From assembly GCA_016787415.1 (NCBI GenBank), contig JAEUUT010000149.1, positions 34,879-98,878 on the forward strand: 64,000 bases of DNA, in the 5' to 3' direction. The position numbers and the translations under genes were made by a program. Of the stretch, positions 17,747-27,340 are shown one piece after another. Each line of letters starts with the position of its first letter. Position 1 is the stretch's first letter. This DNA is from Saprospiraceae bacterium (lineage in GTDB: Bacteria > Bacteroidota > Bacteroidia > Chitinophagales > Saprospiraceae). Below the pieces are notes generated by a model, which worked only from the letters and a program-made list of their open reading frames with translations, had not been told where the DNA came from and did not search any database.

Positions 17747-19690
17747 GTGCCCATGCGCTACCGATTTACACTTCTGGTTGTACTGACCACCCTTTCTCTC
17801 CATGCCCAGATCAGCGAAGGCGGCATTCCGCCAGGTTTTTCCCCTGATATTCAGGCGCTGTTTGTTGCAGGTAAAACCACCGAACCCGTCATTTTACCCA
17901 AACTGGATACCGACCGCGCCTGGAAGGAGGACAGCGACACACCGGGGCAAAACCGCTTTGCTGCGCCCATTGCTGCTGATATTTCCATGGAAAATGCAGG
18001 CGACTGGACCAACCTGCCCGATGGCAGCCGCGTATGGCGTTGCGGCATACATTCCGATGGTGCGCTGGGCCTGGCGCTTCAGTTGGATGCCCTGCATTTG
18101 CCCCCTGGCGCCAAATTGTTTGTGTACAGCGCCGATCGGAAATGGGTGCGCGGCGCCTACACCGAACGCAGCATGACGCCTTCCGGCAAATTTCTGCTGG
18201 GCGTAGTGCCCGGCGCTACCGCCTGGCTCGAATGCGTGGAACCCGCCGACGTGCGCGGCCAGGCGAGCCTGCATATTCATCGCGTCGACTATGCCTACGA
18301 CCGCAATGCGATGGTGGATGCACAGGTAGCAGGCGTAACCGGCTTTGCACAGTCGGTACCTTGCCATCTCAATATAAACTGCACCCAGGGCGCCAACTGG
18401 CAAACCGAAAAGCGCGGCATTATGCGCATCCTGATGGTTTTTAGTAACGGCCTGGGCTGGTGCAGCGGAACTACCATTGCCAATACATCGGGTACGCCGG
18501 AGCCCTATGTGCTAAGCGCCAACCACTGCCAGTTGATCGGCACTAACCCCGATTTTTCCATGTGGCGTTTCGATTTTGGCTATGAATCGGCCGATTGCAA
18601 CAACCCTGCCACCGAACCGGTAGAAAAATCAGTGCTGGGTTGCCAACGTGTGTCGGCAGGCATGGGTCTCGATTTTATGCTACTCCGTATGACCAGCCTG
18701 CCCGCCAATTTCAACGTGTATTTCAACGGCTGGACGCGCGTGTCGAATCCTGCCGCTACTACTACTACCTTTATTCACCATCCAGTCGGCGATATCAAAA
18801 AAATATCGGTCGACCAGCAAGCGCCTGTTATTTTTAACCAGACTATCAACTGGGGCGGGCAATTTGGTACCAGCGCTGTCAATACCCACTGGCTGGTAGT
18901 GCCCGATCAAGGCTACTTCGAGCCGGGTTCTTCGGGTAGCCCTTTGTTTAACCAAAACAAACAAATCATCGGACAATTGCACGGTGGTAATGCCACCCCC
19001 GCCAATTGTACCGTACAGAATACGTATTGGGGCCGCTTCGACCTGTCGTGGGGACAGGGCGCTACTGCCGATGCACGCCTGCGCGACTGGCTCGATCCGA
19101 CGAATACCAACGCGATGACGCAAGCGGGCTATATTCCACCCGCGCCCACTACATTTACCGTCAGCGGAAATGTGCAAACGCATTGGGGGCAACCCATGCC
19201 CAACGTAACCGTCCAACTCAGCGGCAGCAGCACGGCCACGACCCAAACAGACGCTTCCGGCAATTTTTCCTTTGCCAACCTGGCTGCCGGCAGCAACCTG
19301 ACCATCACCCCTGTCCGCGATACGCTCGACAACAACGGCGTGACGAGTTTTGACCTGGTGCTCATGTCGAAACACATTATCGGCCTGGAATCCTTCGATT
19401 CGCCCTGGAAAATTATTGCGGGCGATGCCAACCTCAGCAACAGCGTGACTACCTTCGATGTGGTGGAAATCCGCAAGGTGATTCTCGGACTCAACCCTTC
19501 GTACCCTGCTAACACTTCCTGGCGCTTTTTTCCAGCGGGCACCACCTTTGTAAATCCTGATAACCCGTTTTCGCCAACCCTGCCGACGGGCGCCCTCACG
19601 CTAAATAACCTGCAAGCCAATTCGACGGGCAATAATTTTTTGGGTGTAAAAATTGGGGATGTGAATAATACGGCGAACCCGGGACAATAA
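17747..19690 (+). CDS. Secreted trypsin-like serine endopeptidase with dockerin-like C-terminus
   Basis: This 647-residue exported protein resembles the lysyl-endopeptidase-like (S1) proteases of Bacteroidota. The signal peptide ends at SLHAQ. The catalytic triad is visible: His260 in SANHC, Asp309 in GLDFMLL and Ser396 in GSSGSP. Residues about 460-520 form a CNA-B/carboxypeptidase-regulatory-like beta domain (TFTVSGNVQTHWGQPMPNV). Residues about 525-600 have two dockerin-like calcium repeats (DNNGVTSFDLVLMSKHIIGL, and DANLSNSVTTFDVVEIRKVILGL). A typical T9SS tail was not seen, which is odd for such a protein. Confidence 0.82.
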   Translation: MPMRYRFTLLVVLTTLSLHAQISEGGIPPGFSPDIQALFVAGKTTEPVILPKLDTDRAWKEDSDTPGQNRFAAPIAADISMENAGDWTNLPDGSRVWRCGIHSDGALGLALQLDALHLPPGAKLFVYSADRKWVRGAYTERSMTPSGKFLLGVVPGATAWLECVEPADVRGQASLHIHRVDYAYDRNAMVDAQVAGVTGFAQSVPCHLNINCTQGANWQTEKRGIMRILMVFSNGLGWCSGTTIANTSGTPEPYVLSANHCQLIGTNPDFSMWRFDFGYESADCNNPATEPVEKSVLGCQRVSAGMGLDFMLLRMTSLPANFNVYFNGWTRVSNPAATTTTFIHHPVGDIKKISVDQQAPVIFNQTINWGGQFGTSAVNTHWLVVPDQGYFEPGSSGSPLFNQNKQIIGQLHGGNATPANCTVQNTYWGRFDLSWGQGATADARLRDWLDPTNTNAMTQAGYIPPAPTTFTVSGNVQTHWGQPMPNVTVQLSGSSTATTQTDASGNFSFANLAAGSNLTITPVRDTLDNNGVTSFDLVLMSKHIIGLESFDSPWKIIAGDANLSNSVTTFDVVEIRKVILGLNPSYPANTSWRFFPAGTTFVNPDNPFSPTLPTGALTLNNLQANSTGNNFLGVKIGDVNNTANPGQ

Positions 19691-19695
19691 CTGCA

Positions 19696-19858
19696 ACACG
19701 GATTCCGCGGATAATGGACAGATTTACACGGATTAAGTGCAACACGGATGGCACGGAAAATAAACAGATTTACACGGATTTGATTACAACGGAATGGTTC
19801 CTGACGTACAAATCCAATCCGTGAAAATCCGTTTATCTTCCGTGCCATCCGTGTTCCA
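19696..19858. repeat. Inverted repeat, ACACGGATT word family
   Basis: The left arm (about 19742-19790: AACACGGATGGCACGGAA and on) pairs with 19811-19858 with about four mismatches. A degenerate extra copy of the words (19696-19738) lies just before it. It starts six bases after the protease stop. Similar ATCCGTG-rich intergenic repeats are common in environmental bacterial genomes. Confidence 0.8.
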
Positions 19859-19904
19859 GTTTTTCAGATATTCGCGGCCTCTAACATTTTAAAGATTTTA
19901 TTCA

Positions 19905-21152
19905 ATGGCCGCATCCAAATTTCACCATACCTGTAAAGATCGCTTCATCCGCTACGTGCAAATAGACACACAAAGCGATCCGGATAGCCCCACCTGTCCG
20001 AGTACGGAAAAACAAAAAGACCTGGGCCGTGTGCTCGTGGAAGAACTCCTGGCCATGGGTATCACGGATGCTCACCTCGATGAGCACGGATACGTGTATG
20101 CCACCCTGCCTGCCAATACCGATAAAAAAGTGCCCGTATTGTGCTTTTGCTCACATATGGACACCTCGCCCGACTGTTCGGGCGCGGGGGTAAAACCGCT
20201 GGTACATTCGAATTACAAGGGCCAGGATTTGGTGCTGCCCGACGACCCTACGGTGGTCATTCGTATGTCGGAACACGAAGACCTGAAACACCAGATCGGC
20301 AACGACATCATCACAGCCAGCGGGACTACGCTGCTGGGCGCCGACAATAAAGCCGGTGTGGCCGCTATTATGGACGCGGTGCATATCCTGTTGAATAACA
20401 AACAGTTGAAGCACGGGAAAATCCGCATCCTTTTTACGCCCGACGAAGAAATCGGCCGTGGCGTAGATAAAGTGGATATGAAAAAACTGGGCGCCAAATT
20501 CGGCTACACCATCGACGGCGAAACGGCAGGCAGTATCGAGGATGAAACATTCAGTGCCGACGGCGCTGTGGTCACGATTTACGGGGTATCAGCCCATCCG
20601 GGATTTGCCAAAGGTAAAATGGAAAATGCCCTGAAAATTGCGGCGCGTATTGTTGCCAAATTCCCCGACAAACTCAGCCCGGAACACACCTCCGACAAAC
20701 AGGGATTTATCCATCCTGTTCATTTTGAAGGTGGTATCGAAAAAGCAACGATCAAACTGATCATCCGCGATTTTACGGAAAGCGGCCTGAAACGCCACGC
20801 CAACACGCTGCAAAAGATCGTCGACAGCGTCCTGAAATCCTTCCCCAACAGCCGCGCTGAAGTAAAAATCAGCGAACAATACCGCAATATGGGCAAGGTG
20901 CTGCGCCGCCACCCGAAAGTAGTAGAATACGCCATGGAAGCCCTCCAACGCAGCGGTTTCGCCCAACCGCTCAAACGCTCCATCCGCGGCGGCACCGATG
21001 GCTCCCGCCTGTCATTCATGGGTCTGCCATGCCCCAATCTCTTCGCCGGCGAACACGCTTTCCACTCCAAACAGGAATGGGTATCGGTGCAGGACATGGA
21101 AAAAGCAGCCGAAACGATGGTGCATTTGGCGCAGATATGGGAAGAGAAATGA
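19905..21152 (+). CDS. pepT: Peptidase T (tripeptide aminopeptidase)
   Basis: This 415-residue cytoplasmic M20 metallopeptidase releases the N-terminal residue from tripeptides. The two-zinc site residues are visible in order: His in CSHMDTSPD, Asp in GADNKAG, the Glu pair in TPDEEIGRG, Asp in TIDGE, and the last His in AFHSKQEW. The substrate-carboxylate region RGGTDGSRLSFMGLPCPNLFAG is complete. Length and motifs are normal for the family. Its TGA stop is the first word of the following GAGAGGTGAGAGG repeat. Confidence 0.95.
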   Translation: MAASKFHHTCKDRFIRYVQIDTQSDPDSPTCPSTEKQKDLGRVLVEELLAMGITDAHLDEHGYVYATLPANTDKKVPVLCFCSHMDTSPDCSGAGVKPLVHSNYKGQDLVLPDDPTVVIRMSEHEDLKHQIGNDIITASGTTLLGADNKAGVAAIMDAVHILLNNKQLKHGKIRILFTPDEEIGRGVDKVDMKKLGAKFGYTIDGETAGSIEDETFSADGAVVTIYGVSAHPGFAKGKMENALKIAARIVAKFPDKLSPEHTSDKQGFIHPVHFEGGIEKATIKLIIRDFTESGLKRHANTLQKIVDSVLKSFPNSRAEVKISEQYRNMGKVLRRHPKVVEYAMEALQRSGFAQPLKRSIRGGTDGSRLSFMGLPCPNLFAGEHAFHSKQEWVSVQDMEKAAETMVHLAQIWEEK

Positions 21153-21275
21153 GAGGTGAGAGGTGAGAGGTGAGAAGTGAGAGTGCGTAGAGTTGACCGC
21201 TTCGTTCGAAGGAATCAATTTAGTTATAGCGAAGCGGTCAACTCTACGTACTCTCACCTCTCACCTCTCACCTCT
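21150..21275. repeat. Inverted repeat, GAGAGGTGAGAGG family, supplies stop codons on both sides
   Basis: The arms are four GAGGTGA words, then GCGTAGAGTTGACCGCTTCG; the right arm matches closely. The TGA of pepT (21150-21152) is part of the left arm. The last seven codons and the TGA (21254-21256) of the convergent gene are read from the right arm. The inner box GTAGAGTTGACC resembles the tips of other families. Confidence 0.88.
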
Positions 21276-22630
21276 GGCAACCGCCACTCATCCTTCCACA
21301 AATCCACACCGCCGCCCATTTGTTCCTGTACCACGCGGTCGACAATGTATACGCCGGTGAGGGCCATGTTTTGGAAAAAATCAATGCCATTGTTGGGAAA
21401 CCCGATGCGGGTACGGTGAATGTTGTAGCGTTCTGAAAAAGTGCGGTTGAAAGCCTTCTCCACGCCCTTTTTACCCAGCATAAAACCCAGCAGGCCGCCC
21501 CAGGTGGCAGTAGGATTGTCGGAATCCCAGCCGGCGAGCGCGCCGATTTTGATGGTTTCTTTGATGTCGCCTTCGCCATACAGCAGGCTGACGATGCTGG
21601 ACGCGAAATTGATGCCTGCGGCAAAACAGCCGTTGCAATACCGGTTGCGGGACGTCATGTTGTATCCATCGGCCTGTTCCACCTGATAGCGCTGGTACAC
21701 TTCGTCGCGTGTTTGTTCCCAGGGTACATTTGCCAGGTACCTGCTTTTTACAAAATCGTACATTTTGGCAGGATAAGAACCTTCCGGAAGCGTTTTGCGC
21801 GCTTCGTCGGCCATCCACAGAATCCTGGTTTTCATGGGTTGGGTGGCATCGGATGCCGACGCCAGGGAATACATGCTGACATAAAACCCGGAAATCCATT
21901 CCGATTCATTGCGCGCTGTCGTTTGAATCGGCAATTTGGCCATTTTCAGGGCAATATCCGGCCGCGCAGGGGCAAATAACCCAAAAATTTCCGTGGTCAG
22001 TTGGGCGTCGATCATGTCGTATTCCGGGTTGTTGGCCGGGTCGCCCGTAGCAGGCGGTACCATACCTGCTTTCATCAGATCGAAGGCTTTCTGATTGGAT
22101 ACCCACAGGTAGTTTTCCTCTTCTGTTTTGATGTGTTTTAGCCAGCCTTCCCGAATTTGTTCGCCGCTCAGCATGCTGGTTTTATTAGTAAACAGCAGAT
22201 CCTGATAGATGTATTCAATGTCCGTATCGTCGTCGGAGCCCCATATACCTTCCGGGCCGGTAAACACGTAGTCGATCACCGGTGAGATGTCGCTGGGTTT
22301 TCCCTGCCCCCAGATGCTGGGTTGATCTTTCTGTCCCCAGTCGGTGCGGGTGTAGAATTTACCCGTTTTTATCTCGCCAATATTCCCGATTTTATCCATT
22401 TCGGTGACCAGCCCAGTCCAGTTGGCAATGCACTGCCCCAACCAGAAACCATAGAGTTGTTCCTGGTATTGTTTCCGGGAAATCACCCTGTCGCCCGGTT
22501 TGGGCGTATACGGTTTGTATTCCAGTTGGGAATCGTAGGAACTGTGGCTCTTGGTTTCCTGCACCGGCTGATGGCGATGTGTGCAGGAAAGGAGGAGCAG
22601 GGGGAGGAGGATGTATTGAAAGTGTTTCAT
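21254..22630 (-). CDS. ADP-ribosylglycohydrolase-like lipoprotein
   Basis: This 458-residue lipoprotein (lipobox LLLSC, Cys16) has an ADP-ribosyl-glycohydrolase fold. Metal-binding signatures are WGSDDDTDIEY early and AGWDSDNPTATWGGLLG late. Related enzymes remove ADP-ribose from proteins or nucleosides with Mg2+. An exported, lipid-anchored version is less usual and suggests a periplasmic or surface substrate. The C-terminal EVRGER and the stop codon are encoded by the GAGGTGA repeat, so the native C-terminus may have been replaced when the repeat arose. The start is the only sensible ATG. Confidence 0.82.
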   Translation of the reverse strand: MKHFQYILLPLLLLSCTHRHQPVQETKSHSSYDSQLEYKPYTPKPGDRVISRKQYQEQLYGFWLGQCIANWTGLVTEMDKIGNIGEIKTGKFYTRTDWGQKDQPSIWGQGKPSDISPVIDYVFTGPEGIWGSDDDTDIEYIYQDLLFTNKTSMLSGEQIREGWLKHIKTEEENYLWVSNQKAFDLMKAGMVPPATGDPANNPEYDMIDAQLTTEIFGLFAPARPDIALKMAKLPIQTTARNESEWISGFYVSMYSLASASDATQPMKTRILWMADEARKTLPEGSYPAKMYDFVKSRYLANVPWEQTRDEVYQRYQVEQADGYNMTSRNRYCNGCFAAGINFASSIVSLLYGEGDIKETIKIGALAGWDSDNPTATWGGLLGFMLGKKGVEKAFNRTFSERYNIHRTRIGFPNNGIDFFQNMALTGVYIVDRVVQEQMGGGVDLWKDEWRLPEVRGER

Positions 22631-22645
22631 GGTAAAATACTGAAT

Positions 22646-22873
22646 TAAGTCCTGAGTCCTGAAAAGTCCTGAGTCCTGAAAAGTCCTGAGTCCTGAGTCC
22701 TGAAAAGTCCTGAGTCCTGAGTCCTGAGTCCTGAGTCCGTAGAGTACACCTTTATACCCTTGAGATTTCCATAAACCAATTCTAAGGGTATAAAGGTGTA
22801 CTCTACGGACTCAGGACTCAGGACTTACGACTCAGGACTTTTCAAGACTCAGGACTTTTCAAGACTCAGGACT
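22646..22873. repeat. Long inverted repeat, GTCCTGA family
   Basis: The outer arms are five to eight GTCCTGA words with GAAAA spacers. The inner stem CCGTAGAGTACACCTTTATACCC pairs perfectly with GGGTATAAAGGTGTACTCTACGG. The right arm runs into the TAG stop (22872-22874) of the DUF5916 gene and the left arm ends about 15 bases before the ATG of the next minus-strand gene. Confidence 0.9.
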
Positions 22874-25088
22874 ACAACTGTTTCAAATAACTCACCTTCA
22901 GCACCGCATGGTCTTCTTCACGCCGGAGTTGGGTGAGCGAATCATTGAAGCGGCGTTTGTTGAGCACGAGGTAAACATACGACAGTGGCCGGTATTCCCA
23001 GGCGAGGCGAATATTGTAATTATCCGCATTGTTGTCGGTATTTTTCTGATAAAATGCGATCAGTTGAAGCCTCGGATTTAGGGCAAAACGCCCTTCAATG
23101 CTGTATAAATCGACGTTTTTGGTAATTTTATCATCGCCAACGCCAATAAAGCGGTTCCGGTTGAATTTCCCTGCAATAGAAAAATGCGGCAAAGGCGCAA
23201 TCTGCAAAGTCAGGTCGGTGTAAAACAGTCGGCCGTTGAAATACGTCCCCCAGTCTGTCTGTCCCAGGATATTGATAATTTTGGAAGGATCAGTGCTATA
23301 CCACACCTGCTGGCGAAAATAGCGATAATCGCCTGGGCCGATTCGTACACCCAGCGGCTCGAACGATTCTGTAAGTCCTTGATATACAGGATTAACGGAG
23401 TAGCCCAGCCAGCCGCCGTTTTGGAAATTGATCCACAAGGGGAACAACAGCAGTTGTCGCTCGATCAGTTTGCCCGTGGTGGCCGAGTGGTAAAACTCAG
23501 GCAAAAAACCCGGCTCAAAGGCACGAATTACCTTTTTGAATGGCAGCAAATGGCCGCGGTAGTACCAGTTGGCGCCCGGCGTGGTGCCGATGATGTCGGT
23601 ACGCGCCACAAATCCCATTTCAGGATTGAAGTCTTTGGTCACCACCGACTGTGTCCACCAGATTTTGGTCTTGTTGCTCGAATAGTAATATTGAGCAATG
23701 CCTGCAAAACCGTCTTTGGCGTCGCCGCCAGAGGTAGAGTGCATCACCAGCGCATTGAGCGAGTGCGAGGCACCGAGGCGGAAGAAGCCGTCGAGCGTGC
23801 TCACAATATTGGTATGATTGGGCTGGTTTTTGATGGTAACCAGTCCACCGATGCGGCTTTGTTCGCCAAAATTCTCGGAAAAGCGCCCTACAAAAAAGTT
23901 GGTGCCCGGACTGTCCTGCAAGTCGCGTTGGCGGATGGCCATAGCGCCGAAATTGCGTTTGGAAGAGCGGTACACAAAGCGCCCGCCGGCGTCGATCGGA
24001 ATTGGATTTCCTGCGGCATCCAGTCCGATCGTGCGACTAAAAAAAGGTTGAATCCGCATGCTGCCGCCCGAGCCGTCGATGGCCTGGCCCACGCCTACGC
24101 CAAAAAGCGAAGCATTTTCCAGAAAAAATTGCCTCCTTTCTGGGAAAAATACACTAAAACGGGTCACGTTGTTCACTTGCCGGTCGGCATCTGCCTGGGC
24201 AAAATCGGTGTTGGCAGTGAGGTCGAGCACGGCATTGGGACTGATGGCCCACTTCACATCGCCGCCTATTTTGGCGTTGGTGCTTTCCGGTTTTACCTCA
24301 TTGCCAAAACCCCTGTAGCGGTCATACGATCCCAGGATAAAGGGCTGAATACGGATATTGGGTTTGGGCGGCGGCGGTCGCAGGTTGGTAAGCACGCCGG
24401 CATAGTCCATGCGGTGGCTGGTAAAGGCACGCGGAAAAGGAGCAAAAGCGGAACCTTCGTTGCTCAGGCGTCGGTTGCGGTACACGTTGAAACCCCACTG
24501 CTGAATCGTATCGGCTGTTTTCGGGTATCGAAGCGTTTGCCAGGGAATGGCAATTTCGGCCACCCAACCTGAATCGGTGCGACTGGTGCGCACGCGCCAC
24601 AGACCATCCCAGTCGATGTCGTAGTAGGTGTCGTCGAACACGAGTTGGTCCAGTTGCACCCCATACGGGTTGGCTGCAAACGACATGGCATTGCGCCGGT
24701 CGTTAAACCCATCGAAAACAAGGTTGATCTGGTCGTGCTGGCGGATATTGAAATCGCGTTTGAAATCGGTCGCACGGACGGCCTTTTTCCCCAGTGAATC
24801 GCGGGAGAAAATACCGAAATACAAGTATTTTCGGTTGTACAGTACTTTTACTTCTGTACTAAAATGCGGTTTTTCGCCCTGAAATGGTTCAATTTGTGTA
24901 AAATCGGATACAGGCGCTACCTGGTTCCAGTCCGTTTCTTTCAAGTTGCCATCAACATTCAGGCTGGAAAAAATTTCCGTAGCGCGAATGGTTCGTTTAA
25001 TAGAGTCGGGCGGGAAAATGACAGCATCCTGGGCGCGCAGGGGCAGGGTGAGAGCAAGCAGGCAAAAGGTGTAAAAGAATTGTTTCAT
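22872..25088 (-). CDS. DUF5916 outer-membrane protein with CBM9-like N-terminal domain
   Basis: This 738-residue exported protein has the signal MKQFFYTFCLLALTLPLRAQ. Residues about 30-220 form a carbohydrate-binding family 9-like domain (SLNVDGNLKETDWNQ, YLYFGIFSRDS, GWVAEIAIPWQTLRYP). The remaining 500 residues are DUF5916, rich in alternating strands that suggest an outer-membrane barrel (FFPERRQFFLENASLFGVG is typical). The family is widespread in Bacteroidota with no settled function, possibly glycan or polymer handling. The ATG at 25088 is preferred to 25166, which would put 26 residues before the signal peptide. Confidence 0.85.
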   Translation of the reverse strand: MKQFFYTFCLLALTLPLRAQDAVIFPPDSIKRTIRATEIFSSLNVDGNLKETDWNQVAPVSDFTQIEPFQGEKPHFSTEVKVLYNRKYLYFGIFSRDSLGKKAVRATDFKRDFNIRQHDQINLVFDGFNDRRNAMSFAANPYGVQLDQLVFDDTYYDIDWDGLWRVRTSRTDSGWVAEIAIPWQTLRYPKTADTIQQWGFNVYRNRRLSNEGSAFAPFPRAFTSHRMDYAGVLTNLRPPPPKPNIRIQPFILGSYDRYRGFGNEVKPESTNAKIGGDVKWAISPNAVLDLTANTDFAQADADRQVNNVTRFSVFFPERRQFFLENASLFGVGVGQAIDGSGGSMRIQPFFSRTIGLDAAGNPIPIDAGGRFVYRSSKRNFGAMAIRQRDLQDSPGTNFFVGRFSENFGEQSRIGGLVTIKNQPNHTNIVSTLDGFFRLGASHSLNALVMHSTSGGDAKDGFAGIAQYYYSSNKTKIWWTQSVVTKDFNPEMGFVARTDIIGTTPGANWYYRGHLLPFKKVIRAFEPGFLPEFYHSATTGKLIERQLLLFPLWINFQNGGWLGYSVNPVYQGLTESFEPLGVRIGPGDYRYFRQQVWYSTDPSKIINILGQTDWGTYFNGRLFYTDLTLQIAPLPHFSIAGKFNRNRFIGVGDDKITKNVDLYSIEGRFALNPRLQLIAFYQKNTDNNADNYNIRLAWEYRPLSYVYLVLNKRRFNDSLTQLRREEDHAVLKVSYLKQL

Positions 25089-25179
25089 CGTGTTGGCAAA
25101 TAGCGCAGGTGTATGCGGCAAAGAAAATCGTTTTGTCGCATGTGCCAACAAGTTTTTACAAGCCATCGTTCCAGGACGC

Positions 25180-26748
25180 TTACGCCAGCCGCATCTTCAT
25201 TTCCTCCAGGTCAATTCGCATCAGGTGTTTGCGAATAATCTCTTCGTCCAGGTCCAGTTCCTTGTTCCATTCGCGCAGCCAGCCGCGTTGTTCGTCAAGC
25301 AGTTTGAAATAGGCCATTTTGTAGTTGTTCGACATGGCTTCATCTTCCAGCAACTGGTGTGCGTGTTTCCATTTAGCGGCCAGTTGTTTTACGTAGGGGT
25401 GTTCCTGCATGTCGAGCGTACATTTTACTTTCAGGTATTCCAGGCTTTTGTGCGCCAAACGGCGCTGAATATCGCGCTCGCTTTCGGCTTCCTGCTCTTC
25501 CATGTACGGATTGGTCACGTGCAATTTTCGTATCAACCAGGGTAAAGTCAGGCCCTGAATCACCAGCGTGAGCAGGATGACAACAAAGGTGATAAACAGG
25601 ATCAGGTTGCGCTGCGGAAAGGGTTCGCCATTGTCGAGCATGGGCGGAATAGCCAGTGCCGCAGCCAGCGATACAACACCGCGCATGCCTGCCCAGCCGA
25701 AAATGAGCGACACCCGCCACCCTGGCGCAGGAGATTTTAGGTGGAAATATTTGCGGGCAAATTCCGTAAAAATGGCGGCCCCGAATGCCGATAAGATGCG
25801 GCCAACCATCAATACCACTGTTATCAGCACCCCATAACCGATGGCTTGCGACAGACTGGTATCTCCTAAATTATTGACAATCACGGGCAATTGCAGGCCG
25901 ATCAGGATGAATACCAATCCGTTCAATATGAATCCCAGCGCCGACCACACACCGTAACCTTGAATCCTGCTTTGGTTGCTCAGGAAAATATGCGATCGAT
26001 CTGACAGAAATAACCCGCCCGCTACCACGGCCAGTACGCCCGACACATGAATGGACTCGGCAGCAATATACATGGCATAAGGCGCTACAAGCGTCAGCAC
26101 AATATCCATGTTCGAATCGGTGGGAAGCAGGCGATGCAACCAGTAAAACACGTATGCAACAGCCAGTCCGACCAGCAAACCGGCTATGATGACCCAAAAG
26201 AAATTCAGGGCGGCCTGCTGGAAAACGAACTGCCCCGTACCCACTGCAATCAGCGCAAAACGAAACACAATCAGGCTGGATGCATCGTTCAACAGGCTTT
26301 CTCCTTCAATAATTGCCCGAAAATGCCGGCTTACTCTCACGTTTTCCAGAATAGCCGAAGCGCTCACCGCGTCTGGCGGCGATACTATGCCACCCAACAG
26401 GAATCCCAGTGCCAGACTGAAGCCCGGAATAAAACTGTTGGCCACCACAGCCACCACACAGGAGGTAAGCAGCACAATCAGAAAAGCAAAACTGCTGATG
26501 ATGCGTCGAAACCGCCAGAGTTCTTTCCAGGAAGTGTCCCAGGCCGCTTCGTACAACAAGGGCGGCAAAAACAATACGAAAATAAGATCCGGGCTGATTT
26601 CATAACGCGGCAAACCGGGGATAAAACACACCAGCAGGCCGGCCACTACCAGCACAATAGGGTAGGCTATTCCAACCCGTTTGGCCAGCATAATGAGCAT
26701 CAAAATGCTAACGATCAGCAGCAGAAAAAAGGGAAGTTGGTGGAGCAT
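25180..26748 (-). CDS. CPA1 family Na+/H+ antiporter
   Basis: This 522-residue inner-membrane exchanger has about 12 helices in residues 1-410. Family landmarks are FLPPLLYEAAWDTSW, LGGIVSPPDAVSASAIL and EGESLLNDASSLIVFRFAL, where the ND pair is the cation-binding site. The last 110 residues are a charged cytoplasmic helical tail. It trades Na+ (or K+) for protons and helps pH and salt balance. The start at 26748 is used because the 25 upstream codons come from a GGCAAGGGGCAA repeat. The gene probably stands alone. Confidence 0.9.
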   Translation of the reverse strand: MLHQLPFFLLLIVSILMLIMLAKRVGIAYPIVLVVAGLLVCFIPGLPRYEISPDLIFVLFLPPLLYEAAWDTSWKELWRFRRIISSFAFLIVLLTSCVVAVVANSFIPGFSLALGFLLGGIVSPPDAVSASAILENVRVSRHFRAIIEGESLLNDASSLIVFRFALIAVGTGQFVFQQAALNFFWVIIAGLLVGLAVAYVFYWLHRLLPTDSNMDIVLTLVAPYAMYIAAESIHVSGVLAVVAGGLFLSDRSHIFLSNQSRIQGYGVWSALGFILNGLVFILIGLQLPVIVNNLGDTSLSQAIGYGVLITVVLMVGRILSAFGAAIFTEFARKYFHLKSPAPGWRVSLIFGWAGMRGVVSLAAALAIPPMLDNGEPFPQRNLILFITFVVILLTLVIQGLTLPWLIRKLHVTNPYMEEQEAESERDIQRRLAHKSLEYLKVKCTLDMQEHPYVKQLAAKWKHAHQLLEDEAMSNNYKMAYFKLLDEQRGWLREWNKELDLDEEIIRKHLMRIDLEEMKMRLA

Positions 26749-26765
26749 AGCGTTTGTGTTTGGAA

Positions 26766-26898
26766 GTAGCAAGAGGTGTAAGGGGCAAGGGGCAAGGTGC
26801 AAAGGGCAAGAGGCAAAGGGCAAGAGGCAAATTTGGCTTTTACTCGTTGCCCTTTGCCTTTTGCCCCTTGCCTTTTGCCTCTCGCCCCTTGCCTTTTA
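26766..26898. repeat. Inverted repeat, GGCAAGGGGCAAAGG word family
   Basis: The left arm (26766-26830) is a run of AAGGGGCAAG/AAAGGGCAAG words; the right arm (26848-26898) is built of TTGCCCTTTGCC words. It fills the gap between the antiporter start and the stop of the upstream minus-strand gene. Confidence 0.88.
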
Positions 26899-26903
26899 TT
26901 TTT

Positions 26904-27335
26904 TCAAAGATACTGATGAATCGACTGCCCCACCAGTTTCCACTGCCCCTCTATTTTTTCCAGCATACGGATTTCATGGGAGTAGGTTTTATGCCCGTCT
27001 TTGGAAATGGACACTTCATCATGGCTCACCCAGGCATTGTCGCCGTGAATGCTCATGTGATAGTTGGAATTAGAGGAGGTGCCGCCATCGCCCATAGGCG
27101 TTTTGGGGTCTTTCATCAGGGCTGGCGGGACGTCGTAGGTTTTGCCGTCGGTCGTAGAAACAAGGATTCGGCTGTAAGGTTGAATGTGCCAGCAATCGGC
27201 ATGCGCCTGAAAATCGCCAGACCGCCAGGTAGCCGATTCTTTTTCCAGCAATTGCTGAATGGCGAGCGAGTCGTTCATAGAAAAAACAGGGTTCAGAAAA
27301 TACAAGGAAAAGAGCAGCAAAAGAGTGTGTTTCAT
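26904..27335 (-). CDS. Exported SnoaL/DUF4440-like (NTF2 fold) protein
   Basis: This 143-residue protein has a signal peptide (MKHTLLLLFSLYFLNPVFS). The mature part has the pattern of the NTF2-like family: a helix with the LLEKESATWRSGDFQAHADCW motif, then a curved sheet ending in RMLEKIEGQWKLVGQS. Such proteins bind small ligands or act as weak enzymes, and no catalytic residue can be named. It lies 5 bases downstream of the 5'-nucleotidase stop, so the two are probably one transcript. Confidence 0.75.
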   Translation of the reverse strand: MKHTLLLLFSLYFLNPVFSMNDSLAIQQLLEKESATWRSGDFQAHADCWHIQPYSRILVSTTDGKTYDVPPALMKDPKTPMGDGGTSSNSNYHMSIHGDNAWVSHDEVSISKDGHKTYSHEIRMLEKIEGQWKLVGQSIHQYL

Positions 27336-27340
27336 AGTTA

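Noticed and set aside
23184..24572. A 462-codon plus-strand frame opposite the DUF5916 gene
   Set aside because: It is an antisense shadow with no recognisable domain; the minus-strand frame is a known family.
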